A stretch of DNA of 64,000 nt from Dermabacter vaginalis (GCF_001678905.1 NZ_CP012117.1:1364001-1428000), one strand, 5' to 3'; counted from the stretch's first letter, positions 49,909 through 59,738 are shown. Numbers and translations are program-made. The notes: a model not told the origin generated them from the letters alone.

Positions 49909-50503
49909 GCTCACTTCCTAGATAGAGCTTGTATTTGTTGATGTATTGCACGACGCCGTCGGGGACGAGGTACCACACCGGTACCCCCCGCTTGACGCGC
50001 GTGCGGCAGTCAGTTGACGAAATCGCCATCGCGGGCACCTCGATGAGGGTCACCCCGCTTGGCGGAAGGCCCTCGGTGTTGATGTCATGGCCAGGTCGCG
50101 TCACGCCCACGAAATGCGCGAGGTCAAAAATCTCGCTGTAGTCCTTCCATGTGAGGATGTTCGTGAGAGCGTCCGCGCCCGTGATGAAGAACAGGTCATC
50201 GTTTGGCAATTGCGCGCGGAGGTCGCGGAGGGTGTCGATCGTGTAGGTCTGGCCGGGGCGATCGATATCCACGCGCGAGACCGTGAACCGCGGATTCGCG
50301 GCCGTCGCGACAACCGTCATGAGGTAGCGGTGCTCGGGATCGGAAATCTCCTTGCCCGATTTTTGCCAGGGGCGCCCAGTGGGCACAAAAATCACTTGGT
50401 CGAGGCCGAAGACCGACTGGACTTCGCTCGCGGCAACGAGGTGGCCGTGATGGATCGGATCGAATGTTCCACCCATCACGCCGATTCGGCGCTTTGCGCT
50501 CAT
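49895..50503 (-). CDS. nadD: Nicotinate-nucleotide adenylyltransferase
   Basis: A 202-aa enzyme making deamido-NAD from NaMN and ATP. The nucleotidyltransferase motif [15 protein letters not shown] (HxGH) is near residue 12, with RPWQKS, the C-terminal [13 protein letters not shown] (the ISSTxIR motif) and [18 protein letters not shown] 50503 gives the standard N-terminus; it has no clear SD, and TAGTTC lies 7 nt upstream. Preceded by a small membrane protein gene. Confidence 0.95.
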   Translation of the reverse strand: MSAKRRIGVMGGTFDPIHHGHLVAASEVQSVFGLDQVIFVPTGRPWQKSGKEISDPEHRYLMTVVATAANPRFTVSRVDIDRPGQTYTIDTLRDLRAQLPNDDLFFITGADALTNILTWKDYSEIFDLAHFVGVTRPGHDINTEGLPPSGVTLIEVPAMAISSTDCRTRVKRGVPVWYLVPDGVVQYINKYKLYLGSEHDGN

Positions 50504-50513
50504 ACGCGATGAA

Positions 50514-50723
50514 CTAGTGGGACGCGCCGCGGCGGTGTTCGCGTTCCACCTCGGCGACGGTCTTCGCACTCGACGAAGGCTCCTGGTGGAGGCCGCTGAA
50601 GAGTGAGGTGACCACGAGCAAAAGCATGAGGATCACAAAGGCCACAACCCCGAAGACCGCGGGGTGCGGGCCATGAGAGTGCGCGGCGGCCTCTTCGGCG
50701 AGGATCAGGAAATCAGCGTGCAT
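50514..50723 (-). CDS. Small single-pass membrane protein upstream of nadD
   Basis: A 69-aa protein starting [20 protein letters not shown], with one helix ([21 protein letters not shown]) and a charged C-terminal tail. AAAGG precedes ATG 50723. Similar small proteins sit before nadD in many actinobacteria. Function unknown. Confidence 0.75.
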   Translation of the reverse strand: MHADFLILAEEAAAHSHGPHPAVFGVVAFVILMLLLVVTSLFSGLHQEPSSSAKTVAEVEREHRRGASH

Positions 50724-51026
50724 GCCAGACCTTTCTTCGCAATCGTTCATCCCCTCGAGGGGCTATGCCATTGTTCCACATCTTGCGGGCGGTGCGGTGA
50801 TGATACCGCGAAGCTCACGCACGCACGCACGCGGCCTTCGCCTCGCACGTTCCGGGTGGTACTCGTGAGCTCACGAGCGCCGAGGTTTCGCTGATTGACT
50901 CGGGGCGCGTCGAGAACCCCCTTGGGTGACGTGCCGCCGCAAGAGCGCCCTTGAGTGATATCCGCGAATCAGAACGTGCTGCATCATGCACGCCGTGCCC
51001 GATGCGCACCTTGTCGATACGGGCCA
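50724..51026. other. Gene-free stretch between nadD cluster and obg, with short tandem repeat
   Basis: No gene is recognised. It contains a short (ACGC)n tract near 50817-50832 and a possible hairpin GTGAGCTCAC near 50867. proB and proA, which often separate obg from nadD in actinobacteria, are absent here, and I see no remnant of them. Confidence 0.5.
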
Positions 51027-52565
51027 TTAATCGTCCTTAGAGGGATCCGACCAATGGCCGGATTTGCGTTCCGCCTCCATCGCAGTGATCCGGTCCATGC
51101 GCTCCTGGACGCGCACTCGACGCACCTCGCGCTTTTCTTGGCGCGTGGGGCGCGTACGCTCCTCGAGCCTCATATCCGTACCGCGCTGACCAAGGAACTC
51201 GGCACCGGTGACCATGGTCGGCTCCCAATCGAACACCACCGCGTCCTCGCCGGGGCCGATCACGACCGTGTCGCCAGCCTTAGCGCCCTTCTTGAAGAGC
51301 TCATCCTCGATACCGAGTCGGTTAAGACGATCGGCAAGGTAGCCCACGGCCTCGTCGTTCGCGAAGGCCGTTTGGCGCACCCACCGCTCAGGCTTGTCTC
51401 CGCGAATGCGGTACACGAGCTGCCCCTCAAATTCCTCCGGGGTGATCGTGAAATCGCTCGAGTCCTTATCTTCTGGCGTGAGCGTAATCGTGGGGCGCTC
51501 ATCACGCTCGGTTTCTGGGGTTTCCTTGCGCTGCTTCTCGACGAGCGCACCGAGCGTGAGCGCAAGCTCGCGAAGACCCTTGCGGGTAAGTGCAGAGACC
51601 TCAAGAACGGGAAAACCGCGTTCGGCCAGTTCCTCGCGCACCATGTCGGCCATATCCGAGCCATCAGGCATATCTACCTTGTTGAGCACGATGACCGTGG
51701 GGCGCTCCATGAGCGGCGGCAACCCGAGCCTGCTCGATTCGCTGTCAAGCCTCTCGGCGTACGTGCGTAGTTCATTCTCGATCAATTCGAGATCGTGAAC
51801 CGGGTTGCGATCCGCCTCCATCGTTGCGGCATCGAGCACGTGCACGATCACGTGACAGCGCTCGATATGCCGAAGAAAATCGAGACCTAGCCCCTTACCT
51901 TCCGATGCACCGGGGATCAGGCCGGGAACGTCCGCCATCGTGAAGCGGAACTGCTCCTGTTCGACCACACCAAGGTTCGGCGTGAGCGTCGTGAAGGGGT
52001 AGTCGGCAATCTTCGGGCGCGCCGCACTCATCGCGGCAATGAGCGAGCTCTTGCCCGCGCTTGGGAACCCTACGAGTGCCACGTCAGCGATGGACTTCAT
52101 CTCGAGAACGAGAGAGCGTTCCTCACCGGGCTCCCCAAGGAGAGCAAAGCCCGGGGCCTTACGCTTTGAGCTCGCGAGGGCCGCATTGCCAAGGCCACCC
52201 TTGCCACCGCGTGCCGCCACGAATTGCGTACCTTCACCCACGAGATCCGCGAGAAACACCCCCTGCTTATCGCGCACCACGGTGCCTTCGGGCACCTGGA
52301 GAACGAGGTCGGCGCCCTTCGTCCCCTCGCGAAAATCACCCTTGCCGAATCCGCCTGACTCTGCACGGCGGTGAGGAAGATGATGGAAGTCCATGAGAGT
52401 CGTGACATTGCGCGAAACCTCGAGGATCACGTTGCCACCATCGCCGCCGTTCGCGCCGTCGGGGCCTGCGAGGGGCTTAAACTTTTCGCGCTTAATCGAG
52501 GCGCAGCCGTTGCCACCATCACCGCCGGTGATGTGGAGAACGGCGCGGTCAATGAAGGTTGCCAT
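51027..52565 (-). CDS. obg: GTPase Obg/CgtA
   Basis: A 512-aa ribosome-assembly and stress GTPase. The N-terminal glycine-rich Obg fold ([20 protein letters not shown]) is followed by the G domain with G1 GFPSAGKSS, switch/G3 DVPGLIPGA and G4 NKVD, then the OCT domain (about 330-430) found in Gram-positive and actinobacterial Obg, and a basic tail. ATG 52565 has AAAGG upstream. It lies downstream of rplU-rpmA in the usual order, but a strong stem-loop separates it from rpmA. Confidence 0.96.
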   Translation of the reverse strand: MATFIDRAVLHITGGDGGNGCASIKREKFKPLAGPDGANGGDGGNVILEVSRNVTTLMDFHHLPHRRAESGGFGKGDFREGTKGADLVLQVPEGTVVRDKQGVFLADLVGEGTQFVAARGGKGGLGNAALASSKRKAPGFALLGEPGEERSLVLEMKSIADVALVGFPSAGKSSLIAAMSAARPKIADYPFTTLTPNLGVVEQEQFRFTMADVPGLIPGASEGKGLGLDFLRHIERCHVIVHVLDAATMEADRNPVHDLELIENELRTYAERLDSESSRLGLPPLMERPTVIVLNKVDMPDGSDMADMVREELAERGFPVLEVSALTRKGLRELALTLGALVEKQRKETPETERDERPTITLTPEDKDSSDFTITPEEFEGQLVYRIRGDKPERWVRQTAFANDEAVGYLADRLNRLGIEDELFKKGAKAGDTVVIGPGEDAVVFDWEPTMVTGAEFLGQRGTDMRLEERTRPTRQEKREVRRVRVQERMDRITAMEAERKSGHWSDPSKDD

Positions 52566-52653
52566 GGTGGCCTTTCAACGCGAGCGGAAGCGCCTTGGCG
52601 CTCGTGTGAACAGCCTAGGCTGTCCCGCTCATAAGTGTAGGGAGGTTAAACGT

Positions 52654-52690
52654 GAGGCGGGGAAGAGCCCCATGGGCACTTCCCCGCCTC
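52654..52690. terminator. 12-bp stem-loop between rpmA and obg
   Basis: GAGGCGGGGAAG (52654-52665) pairs perfectly with CTTCCCCGCCTC (52679-52690). On the minus strand it is followed by ACGTTTAAC rather than a T-run, so it may be a partial terminator or processing site that lets some transcription reach obg. Confidence 0.6.
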
Positions 52691-52712
52691 ACCCGTGAAA
52701 GTGGGGCCGGCC

Positions 52713-52967
52713 TCAGGCCGAGGCCACCACGTTCACCACGTTACGGTCGCGCTTACGCGCAAACTCCACAACGCCCTCGGTGAGAGCGAAAAGCGTGTCG
52801 TCGCCGCCACGGCCAACGCCCTGGCCGGGGTGGAAGCGAGTGCCGCGCTGACGAACGATGATCTCGCCAGCGCCAACTTCCTGGCCCGCGTAGCGCTTCA
52901 CGCCGAGGCGCTGAGCGTTCGAGTCGCGGCCGTTCTTCGAGGAGCTAACGCCCTTCTTTGATGCCAT
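52713..52967 (-). CDS. rpmA: 50S ribosomal protein L27
   Basis: An 84-aa ribosomal protein near the peptidyl-transferase centre. Starts [20 protein letters not shown], with [21 protein letters not shown] and [18 protein letters not shown], an exact family match. There is no N-terminal cleavage extension of the Firmicutes kind. It lies 33 bp after rplU in the same operon. Confidence 0.97.
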   Translation of the reverse strand: MASKKGVSSSKNGRDSNAQRLGVKRYAGQEVGAGEIIVRQRGTRFHPGQGVGRGGDDTLFALTEGVVEFARKRDRNVVNVVASA

Positions 52968-53000
52968 GAGTCAGTACCTTCTCTCGATGTTTGAGATCGC

Positions 53001-53309
53001 TCAGGCGATCTTCGTGACCTTGAGCCGAGTCAGTTCCTGACGGTGGCCCTGGCGCTTTGTGTAGCCGGTCTTGTTCTTAAACTTGAGGATGCGAACCTTG
53101 GAACCGCGGAAATCCTCGATTTTTTCAGCGGTCACGGTGACCTTCTCGAGGTCTTCCTTCGCGGAGGTCACCTTGTCACCGTCAACCAGGAGGACGGGAG
53201 CGAACTCTACGGTGTCGCCCGCCTCGCCGGCCACGCGGTTGATCACGATGGTGTCACCGACCGACACCTTCTCCTGACGACCGCCTGCGCGGACGATTGC
53301 GTACACCAC
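53001..53309 (-). CDS. rplU: 50S ribosomal protein L21
   Basis: A 102-aa ribosomal protein. MVYAIVRAGGRQEKVSVGDT at the start and FKNKTGYTKRQGHRQELTRL (the KRxGHRQ signature) near the end are diagnostic. The start is GTG 53309; a second GTG follows immediately. First gene of the rplU-rpmA(-obg) operon, with a weak SD. Confidence 0.97.
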   Translation of the reverse strand: MVYAIVRAGGRQEKVSVGDTIVINRVAGEAGDTVEFAPVLLVDGDKVTSAKEDLEKVTVTAEKIEDFRGSKVRILKFKNKTGYTKRQGHRQELTRLKVTKIA

Positions 53310-53437
53310 GTCACTGCTCTTTTCTCGTTTGCTGACAATTTATGCTGGGTGTTTCCCCTCAAACCGCGCGGAGCACCGGGCGGGGCTTCTCGGCCGGAGC
53401 CGAAAGCGCAACCGCGAGAACCGCTGCGGGAGGGAAA

Positions 53438-53443
53438 AGTCTA
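53438..53443 (-). promoter_or_regulatory. Candidate -10 (TAGACT) for rplU operon, with ~120-nt leader
   Basis: Minus-strand TAGACT lies in the gene-free gap 53310-53552 and would give a leader of about 120 nt before rplU. A second option nearer the gene is TAAATT within GCATAAATTGTCAG. Nothing else is recognised in the gap. Confidence 0.35.
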
Positions 53444-53552
53444 CGGCACGAAATGCACCGACGTATAGCTTACGAAATGCGTTCCCCAGATTCAACCGGC
53501 ACAGGCGCCACGACCTGCAAAAATGCTCGGCTTCACTGTGGAACTCCTCACG

Positions 53553-56540
53553 TCACTCGCCTTCCGGCTTCTCACTGTGATCCACGGCCGTGGCCTCGGT
53601 CTCAGTTGAAGCATTGTCGACTTCGCTCGGGGATTCGGTCGCTCCGGCCGACTCAGACTTCTCTTCCGGCTCGGTGGCCTGCTGCTCCTCGACCGGCGCG
53701 ATCACCTGACCATCGACCACTACTTCGGGAGCCGTGTGCCCCGTGCTCGCCGCGGCGATCGAAGCGATCGTTGCCCTCGCGAGAGCACGCGAGGCCTCAT
53801 TCTCCTCGAGGCGGTGGACATCTGAAGCGGTCTTCGAATCCACAAGATCCTGCACGGCGTCTTTCGCCGCGTTCGCCTTGTCGTCAGCGGAGGAGCCCTT
53901 CGACTCACGCCCCCGTGACTTGTTCGAATCACCTTCGGCGTTCCGCGACTTCTTTGAGCGCCTGCGCGACTTCTTCGGTTCGTCGTCAAATGCCGGCGGC
54001 TCATGGTGGTGCTGGCCGTCAAGATCGATCTGGATGCCGCGCCCGTTGCACGATTCACACATGCTCGAGAAGGTCTCCACGAGGCCCGCGCCCACGCGCT
54101 TACGCGTCATCTGTACGAGCCCGAGGCTCGTCACTTCCGCAACCTGATGCTTCGTGCGGTCGCGAGAGAGGCACTCGATCATGCGGCGGAGCACGAGGTC
54201 GCGGTTAGCCTCGAGAACCATGTCGATGAAGTCCACGACGATGATGCCGCCGATGTCGCGAAGGCGAAGCTGACGTACGATCTCTTCGGCCGCCTCGAGG
54301 TTATTGCGCGTCACGGTTTCCTCGAGCGAGCCGCCTGTTCCCGTGAACTTGCCCGTGTTGACGTCCACGACGGTCATGGCTTCGGTGCGGTCAATGACGA
54401 GCGAGCCACCCGAAGGCAGATAGACCTTGCGATCCATGGCCTTCATGAGCTGTTCGTCCACCCTGTACTTTGCGAAGGAATCCCTCTCCCCCACGTGCTT
54501 GGTGACACGTTCGAGAAGGTCGGGGGCGACTTCGCTGATGTACTCGTGAAGCTCCCTATAGACGTTCTCACCTTCGACGATGAGCGACGTGAAGTCTTCG
54601 TTGAAAATATCGCGCACGACCTTGATTGCGAGGTCGGGCTCGGTCGAGAGGGCCGTGGGGGCGTTCTTCCCCTTGGCGCTCGCTTTCTCGATCTTTTCCC
54701 ACTGCTTCTGGAGGCGTTCGACGTCGCGCGTGAGCTCTTCTTCGCTGGCCCCTTCGGCGGCGGTGCGGACGATCACGCCCGCTTCGGCGGGAACGACCGA
54801 CTTGAGGATCTTCTTGAGACGCGACCGCTCTTTATCCGGAAGCTTGCGGCTAATGCCGGTCATCGACCCGCCCGGGACATACACGAGGTAACGACCGGGA
54901 AGCGAAATCTGGCTTGTGAGACGCGCGCCCTTGTGGCCGATGGGGTCCTTCGTGACCTGCACGAGAACGGGGTCGCCAGCTTTGAGTGCTGATTCGATTC
55001 GGCGCGGCTGACCTTCGAGCCCCGCAGCGTCCCAGTTCACCTCACCCGCGTAAAGAACGGCATTGCGGCCACGGCCGATATCCACGAACGCCGCCTCCAT
55101 CGAGGGGAGAACGTTCTGCACTTTACCGAGATAGACGTTGCCCACCATCGAGGTGTGTGACTTCTGGGCGACGTAGTGCTCCACGAGGATGTTGTCCTCG
55201 AGAACAACGATCTGGGTACGCCCAGGGCGCTCCCGCACGATCATCGTGCGCTTCACCGACTCGCGGCGGGCGAGGAACTCAGATTCAGTGATCGAGTGGC
55301 GGCGCCTTCCGGACTCGCGGCCCTCGCGGCGGCGCTGTTTCTTCGCCTCGAGGCGGGTCGACCCCTTAACGGCCTTGACCTCGTCGCGAGCCTCGCGGAC
55401 CTTGACGACAGTGTTCGGCGGGTCATCGGGCTGGGGTTCATCGGAGCTTCCCGAGTGACGGCGGCGACGGCGACGGCGACGGCTCGACGTGCCCGATTCG
55501 TCATCGTTGTCACCTGAGCCCTCAGCCTCGGAGGAGTTGCCCGAGGGCTCCTTGGCCCCCTCATCATCATTGCCGTTCTGGTTCGAGTCGTCGTCGGCTT
55601 TTCCGCCGCGACCTCGACGACCGCGTCCGCCGCGACGGCGGCGTCGGCGCGAGCTGCGCTGAGTGTCGTCACCGTTCAGATCGCCGGACTTCTCGGATTC
55701 GCTGCCGCTCGAATCCTCACCCTCATCACTCGAGGATTCGTCGTCAGCTTCGTGCTTCTTTTTCGCGCTCCGCTCGGTACGGGCCGCTTCGCGCGATTCG
55801 CGTTCCGCTCGTTCGATCGCCGCACGCCGGGCCGCCTCAAGATCGGGCGCACCGAAGGTAATGTCCACCGAGGCCTCGGCGAATGGGTCGCTCGAGTCTT
55901 CGCTTTCGTCGTCTGCGCCCGACTCCTCACTCGGCTCCAGGGTGGGGGTCGGGGCCTGGAACAGGAGGGACGCGAAGTCCAACATGTCGGGGGCCGACGC
56001 CGCCTCGCTCTCCTCGGCGCTCTGGCGAGAATCGGCAAGGGCCTTGAGGTCACTCGAGAGGTCAGGTGCCGCGAATGGCTTCTCGTCACCCGCACCCGCC
56101 TCGTTTCGCGCCTCCGGTGCCTCGTTTTCGGGAGCCAAGCTCCGCGCGTTCTCGGTGGCGGTGTTGGAGGAGGTGGTGTTGGAGGAGGTAACGCTCGTTG
56201 GGGTTTCGGCGGCACGTGGCGTGGTCGCGCCGGATACGCTCGCGTCAGCTGAGTTGCCCGGTTCCGAAGACGCCTGCGCGCCTGCTTCCGCCTTATGCGC
56301 CTGCTCTTCTTCTCGCTTGGCCGCAAGGCGGCGCTCGCGGAGGTTGAGCGGCTTTGCATCGCTCACAACTGCGCTCTGCTGAGATGCCACGCTCGTGTGC
56401 GCGGTACTCGTTTGTGTCTGTTGCTCAGCGCCCACCTTTGGGGCGCCCGCGGGAGCCCCCGCGGCGCGGCGGGTTCGTCGTCGTGGGCGCGAGGCGCCCT
56501 CGGTACTTGAGGATTCGTGTAGAGGATCCACTTCAGCCAT
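53553..56540 (-). CDS. Ribonuclease E/G family endoribonuclease
   Basis: A 995-aa RNase E/G. The N-terminal about 420 residues are disordered, with acidic Ala/Ser/Glu segments and Arg-rich patches (RRRRRRGG type), the actinobacterial N-extension. The S1 domain follows (SMVGNVYLGKVQNVLPSMEA), the 5'-sensor/RNase H region (LPSGGSLVIDRTEAMTVVDV), catalytic aspartates in DVNTGKFTG and VVDFIDM, and the zinc-link CESCNGRG. A C-terminal tail of about 150 residues is basic then acidic. ATG 56540 has GGAG 7 nt upstream. It matures rRNA and tRNA and starts mRNA decay. Confidence 0.94.
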   Translation of the reverse strand: MAEVDPLHESSSTEGASRPRRRTRRAAGAPAGAPKVGAEQQTQTSTAHTSVASQQSAVVSDAKPLNLRERRLAAKREEEQAHKAEAGAQASSEPGNSADASVSGATTPRAAETPTSVTSSNTTSSNTATENARSLAPENEAPEARNEAGAGDEKPFAAPDLSSDLKALADSRQSAEESEAASAPDMLDFASLLFQAPTPTLEPSEESGADDESEDSSDPFAEASVDITFGAPDLEAARRAAIERAERESREAARTERSAKKKHEADDESSSDEGEDSSGSESEKSGDLNGDDTQRSSRRRRRRGGRGRRGRGGKADDDSNQNGNDDEGAKEPSGNSSEAEGSGDNDDESGTSSRRRRRRRRHSGSSDEPQPDDPPNTVVKVREARDEVKAVKGSTRLEAKKQRRREGRESGRRRHSITESEFLARRESVKRTMIVRERPGRTQIVVLEDNILVEHYVAQKSHTSMVGNVYLGKVQNVLPSMEAAFVDIGRGRNAVLYAGEVNWDAAGLEGQPRRIESALKAGDPVLVQVTKDPIGHKGARLTSQISLPGRYLVYVPGGSMTGISRKLPDKERSRLKKILKSVVPAEAGVIVRTAAEGASEEELTRDVERLQKQWEKIEKASAKGKNAPTALSTEPDLAIKVVRDIFNEDFTSLIVEGENVYRELHEYISEVAPDLLERVTKHVGERDSFAKYRVDEQLMKAMDRKVYLPSGGSLVIDRTEAMTVVDVNTGKFTGTGGSLEETVTRNNLEAAEEIVRQLRLRDIGGIIVVDFIDMVLEANRDLVLRRMIECLSRDRTKHQVAEVTSLGLVQMTRKRVGAGLVETFSSMCESCNGRGIQIDLDGQHHHEPPAFDDEPKKSRRRSKKSRNAEGDSNKSRGRESKGSSADDKANAAKDAVQDLVDSKTASDVHRLEENEASRALARATIASIAAASTGHTAPEVVVDGQVIAPVEEQQATEPEEKSESAGATESPSEVDNASTETEATAVDHSEKPEGE

Positions 56541-56943
56541 GTGGCTGCTCCGTTCTAGGGCGGCCCAGCGCATCCTGGTGCCACCATGTGTCATCGCCCG
56601 TGGGCGGAAGCCGAATAAACCTCCCCCCTTCGCGCTGCTCTGGTCGAGCGCTGCGACACTCGGAGCCTTGCGTCACGGCCAAAGCGTGGCCGGAGCGGCA
56701 CCCGAGTAACGGGGGATCCTTTACGCCGGATGCGTCAGCGTAAACATCGCTCCCAAGTATCGCATACGAGTGCGCGGATCGTTTGCAGGAAAGTCATCGT
56801 CGGACCGGGTTTCGCACCCGTGCCACCCAAGGTGACTGCGAAACTGCCTGCACCTCCCCCACACACCAAGGCTCTTTTCGCGAAGCACCCATTGCATAAA
56901 TCGCGTGGTCAACACGGTAAAAATGCCTGTGAGGAACGCTAGT
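56541..56943. other. Intergenic region upstream of RNase E/G with inverted repeat 56720-56744
   Basis: No gene is recognised. TTTACGC (56720-56726) and GCGTAAA (56738-56744) are perfect inverted arms 11 bp apart, a possible operator or small hairpin about 180 bp upstream of the RNase E/G start. The divergent cyd promoter region begins near 56890. Confidence 0.4.
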
Positions 56944-57055
56944 GAAGGAGTAGAATGACACCCAACAATGGCGGGGATGAAAGTCCCGACCCGCCAACCT
57001 TGAGGTTCCTAGCCTGAAGGTGAATCCCCCTGTCCCTCTCTAGAAAAGGACGCCC
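56944..57055 (+). promoter_or_regulatory. Structured cydA leader with possible 20-codon upstream ORF
   Basis: TAGAAT (56951-56956) is a possible -10. Downstream, GGCG/CGCC (56970-56973 / 56992-56995) encloses GGGA-TGAAAG-TCCC (56974-56987), followed by AACC-TTGA-GGTT (56997-57008). GTCC (57032-57035) can pair with GGAC (57048-57051), the cydA Shine-Dalgarno. Alternatively, if transcription starts earlier, AAGGAG (56945-56950) could translate a 20-codon ORF from ATG 56955 to 57017. Either layout implies post-initiation control of cytochrome bd. No known riboswitch class is recognised. Confidence 0.5.
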
Positions 57056-58630
57056 ATGGAAGCGCTCGATCTCGCGCGGTGGCAGTTCGGTATCACTACC
57101 GTCTACCACTTCATTTTCGTGCCGCTCACGATTGGTCTCTCGCTCCTTGTGGCGATCATGCAAACGATCGCCGTGCGCGCGAAGGATCCCGCGAAGGCCG
57201 ATTCGTGGACGCGCATCACGAAATTCTTTGGTTCGATGCTCATCGTGAACTTCGGTATTGGCATCGCGACCGGCATCGTCCAGGAGTTCCAGTTCGGCCT
57301 CAACTGGTCTGAATACTCCCGCTTCGTGGGCGACATCTTCGGTGCACCCCTTGCTCTCGAGGGGCTCGCGGCCTTCTTTATGGAGTCAACCTTCCTCGGT
57401 CTGTGGATCTTCGGCTGGAACCGCCTCCCGAAGGGCTTGCATCTCCTCACGATCTGGATGGTGGCACTCGGCACTACTCTTTCGGCATACTTCATCATCG
57501 CCGCGAACTCCTTTATGCAGCACCCCGTCGCCGCGGTGTTCAACCCTGAGACGGGCCGCGCCGAGCTCGACCCGTCACAGGGCGGCATCTTTGCACTCCT
57601 CACGAATGTCACAACCCTCGCGGCCTTCCCCCACGTGATCGCGGGCGCATGGCTCGTGGCAGGTTGCTTCGTGACCGGTATCGCCGCCTGGCACATGGTG
57701 AAAAACCACAAGCGCGCCGAGGACCAGGCCCTGACGAGCGAGGATCAGGCCGCTGCCGCCCACCTCGCGAAGAACGTATGGCGGCCCGCGACTCGTTTCG
57801 GTGTGCTCGTCATGGTCCTTTCCGCCGTCGGCCTTTTTGCCTCGGGCGACTTCCAGGGCAAGCTCATGTTCGAGCAACAGCCCATGAAGATGGCGTCCGC
57901 TGAAGCGCTGTGCCACACCGAAACCGGCGCGAACTTCTCGATCCTCTCGGTCGCGGGTCCCCGCGCTTTCTCTCAGGACTGCGCAGACATCTCCCACGTC
58001 ATCGAAGTCCCCTACGTGACGTCGATCCTCGCGACGAATGATCCGAACGCGACACTCAAGGGCGTGACCGAGCTCAACGCCGAATATAAGGAGAAATACG
58101 GCGCGACCGCCGTTGACGCGAGCGGCAAAACCGTCGAGGTTGACTACCGCCCGAACCTCTTCGTCACCTACTGGTCGTTCCGGCTCATGATCGGCTTCGC
58201 AATCTTCTGCGGCATCCTCGCCGTCTGGGCCTTCTGGATCACGCGTGGCAAGGGTGAAAACGCCCGAACCTCGGGCTCGACCTGGTTCGCGCGCTTCGCG
58301 ATCCTCGCGATCCCCATGCCGTTCCTCGCGAACGCCTTCGGTTGGATCTTCACCGAGATGGGCCGCCAACCGTGGATCGTCGCGCCTTCACCCGATGGCG
58401 ACCCGCTCGTACGACTCCTGACGATGCAAGGCGTCTCCGGCCACGAAGGCTGGCAGGTCATCGTCTCGCTCGTGGTCTTCACGCTCCTCTACGGTGTCCT
58501 CGCCGTTGTGTGGTACTACCTCATGCACAAGCAGGCCGTCAAAGACATCAAGGCTCCGCGCTCGCACTTGGCGAAGGAGAGTGCAGCTCCCGCTGAGCTC
58601 GATACCCCGACCATCAGCTTCGGCTACTGA
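57056..58630 (+). CDS. cydA: Cytochrome bd ubiquinol/menaquinol oxidase subunit I
   Basis: A 524-aa heme-bearing subunit that oxidises quinol and reduces O2 with high affinity. MEALDLARWQFGITTVYHFI carries the N-terminal His ligand region (heme d/b595). Also seen are NFGIGIATGIVQEFQFGLNW, FFMESTFLGLWIFGWNRLPK and GWIFTEMGRQPW (the GRQPW motif). The Q-loop between about residues 245 and 350 is the short form. SD AAAAGGAC lies 6 nt before the ATG and may be sequestered in the leader. First gene of cydABDC. Confidence 0.96.
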   Translation: MEALDLARWQFGITTVYHFIFVPLTIGLSLLVAIMQTIAVRAKDPAKADSWTRITKFFGSMLIVNFGIGIATGIVQEFQFGLNWSEYSRFVGDIFGAPLALEGLAAFFMESTFLGLWIFGWNRLPKGLHLLTIWMVALGTTLSAYFIIAANSFMQHPVAAVFNPETGRAELDPSQGGIFALLTNVTTLAAFPHVIAGAWLVAGCFVTGIAAWHMVKNHKRAEDQALTSEDQAAAAHLAKNVWRPATRFGVLVMVLSAVGLFASGDFQGKLMFEQQPMKMASAEALCHTETGANFSILSVAGPRAFSQDCADISHVIEVPYVTSILATNDPNATLKGVTELNAEYKEKYGATAVDASGKTVEVDYRPNLFVTYWSFRLMIGFAIFCGILAVWAFWITRGKGENARTSGSTWFARFAILAIPMPFLANAFGWIFTEMGRQPWIVAPSPDGDPLVRLLTMQGVSGHEGWQVIVSLVVFTLLYGVLAVVWYYLMHKQAVKDIKAPRSHLAKESAAPAELDTPTISFGY

Positions 58631-58649
58631 GAGAAAGGAGTAGACAATC

Positions 58650-59738
58650 ATGGAAGCAACGTTCCTACAGACCCTGTGGTTCATTCTCGTCGCAGTGCTG
58701 TTCCTCGGCTACTTCGTTCTCGAAGGCTTCGACTTCGGCGTGGGCATGAACGTCTTCGCGCTTGGGAAAGGCGAAGAAAAGCGCAAAAACCAGATCATCA
58801 CCACCATCGGTCCCGTGTGGGACGCCAATGAGGTGTGGATCCTCGTGGGTGGCGGCGCCCTCTTCGCGGCTTTCCCCGAGTGGTACGCGACGATGTTCTC
58901 GGGCTTTTACCTTGCGCTCATCATCATCCTCGTGGCACTGATCGTGCGTGTCTGCGCGTTCAAGTACCGCAACAAGGTGGAAAGCGCCTCGTGGAAGTTC
59001 GCATGGGACATCTGCCATTTCATCGGCGGTCTCGTTCCGGCCCTCATCTGGGGCGTGGCAGTGGGCAACATCGTTCGCGGTGTCAACATGGAGGCGAATG
59101 CCGGTGGCAAGAGCGTCGTCACTGATTCGCTCTTCGACCTCCTGAACCCGTTCGCGCTTCTCGCAGGTGTGGTGTTCGTGCTCCTCTTCTGGCTGCACGG
59201 CACGCTGTTCCTCGCTCTTCGTACTACTGGCGAGGTTCGACACGACGCGAACAAGCTCGCGGGCGTCATCGCCATCCCGACCATCGTCGCGGCGGCAGCG
59301 TGGGTCCTGTGGGCCCAGCTCGCCTACTCGAATAGCGCCTGGACGTGGATCCCGCTCGTCATCGCGGCACTCGCCCTTATCGGGGCGTTCGTGCTGAACC
59401 GCGCAGGGCGCGAGGGCCTCGCATTTGCCTCGACGTCGGTCGCTATCGGCTTCGCCACGATCATGGCCTTCGGCGCGATCTTCCCGAACGTGCTCCCCGC
59501 CGCCAATGATCCGGCTCTCTCGCTGACCGTCATGAACGCCTCGAGCACCGAGTACACTCTTCGGGTCATGACGATCGCGACCGTCATTTTGCTCCCGATC
59601 GTTCTCGCCTACCAGGCTTGGGCCTACTGGGTCTTCCGCGCTCGCGTTACGGGCGAGGGCTTCCCGTCCGCCCACGCGGCGAACCTCGCGCGAAAGGCGA
59701 AAGAGGGCTACCGCGAAGCCTTCGATACGGAAAGCTAA
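58650..59738 (+). CDS. cydB: Cytochrome bd oxidase subunit II
   Basis: A 362-aa integral membrane partner of CydA with about nine helices. Signatures are LQTLWFILVAVLFLGYFVLE, GFDFGVGMNVF, GPVWDANEVWILVGGGALFA and AFPEWYATMFSGFYLAL. ATG 58650 follows AAAGGAG. 19 bp after cydA and 7 bp before cydD. Confidence 0.96.
   Translation: MEATFLQTLWFILVAVLFLGYFVLEGFDFGVGMNVFALGKGEEKRKNQIITTIGPVWDANEVWILVGGGALFAAFPEWYATMFSGFYLALIIILVALIVRVCAFKYRNKVESASWKFAWDICHFIGGLVPALIWGVAVGNIVRGVNMEANAGGKSVVTDSLFDLLNPFALLAGVVFVLLFWLHGTLFLALRTTGEVRHDANKLAGVIAIPTIVAAAAWVLWAQLAYSNSAWTWIPLVIAALALIGAFVLNRAGREGLAFASTSVAIGFATIMAFGAIFPNVLPAANDPALSLTVMNASSTEYTLRVMTIATVILLPIVLAYQAWAYWVFRARVTGEGFPSAHAANLARKAKEGYREAFDTES

Noticed and set aside
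50817-50832. ACGC tandem tract as a CRISPR or variable repeat
   Set aside because: Only about four 4-bp units with no spacers. A simple microsatellite at most.
50724-51026. Possible proB remnant upstream of obg
   Set aside because: None of the translated frames shows glutamate-5-kinase motifs.
56970-57040. Cobalamin-riboswitch resemblance (GGTGAATCC...CTG) in the cydA leader
   Set aside because: The surrounding conserved B12-box elements are absent and the length is too short. Described only as an unclassified structured leader.
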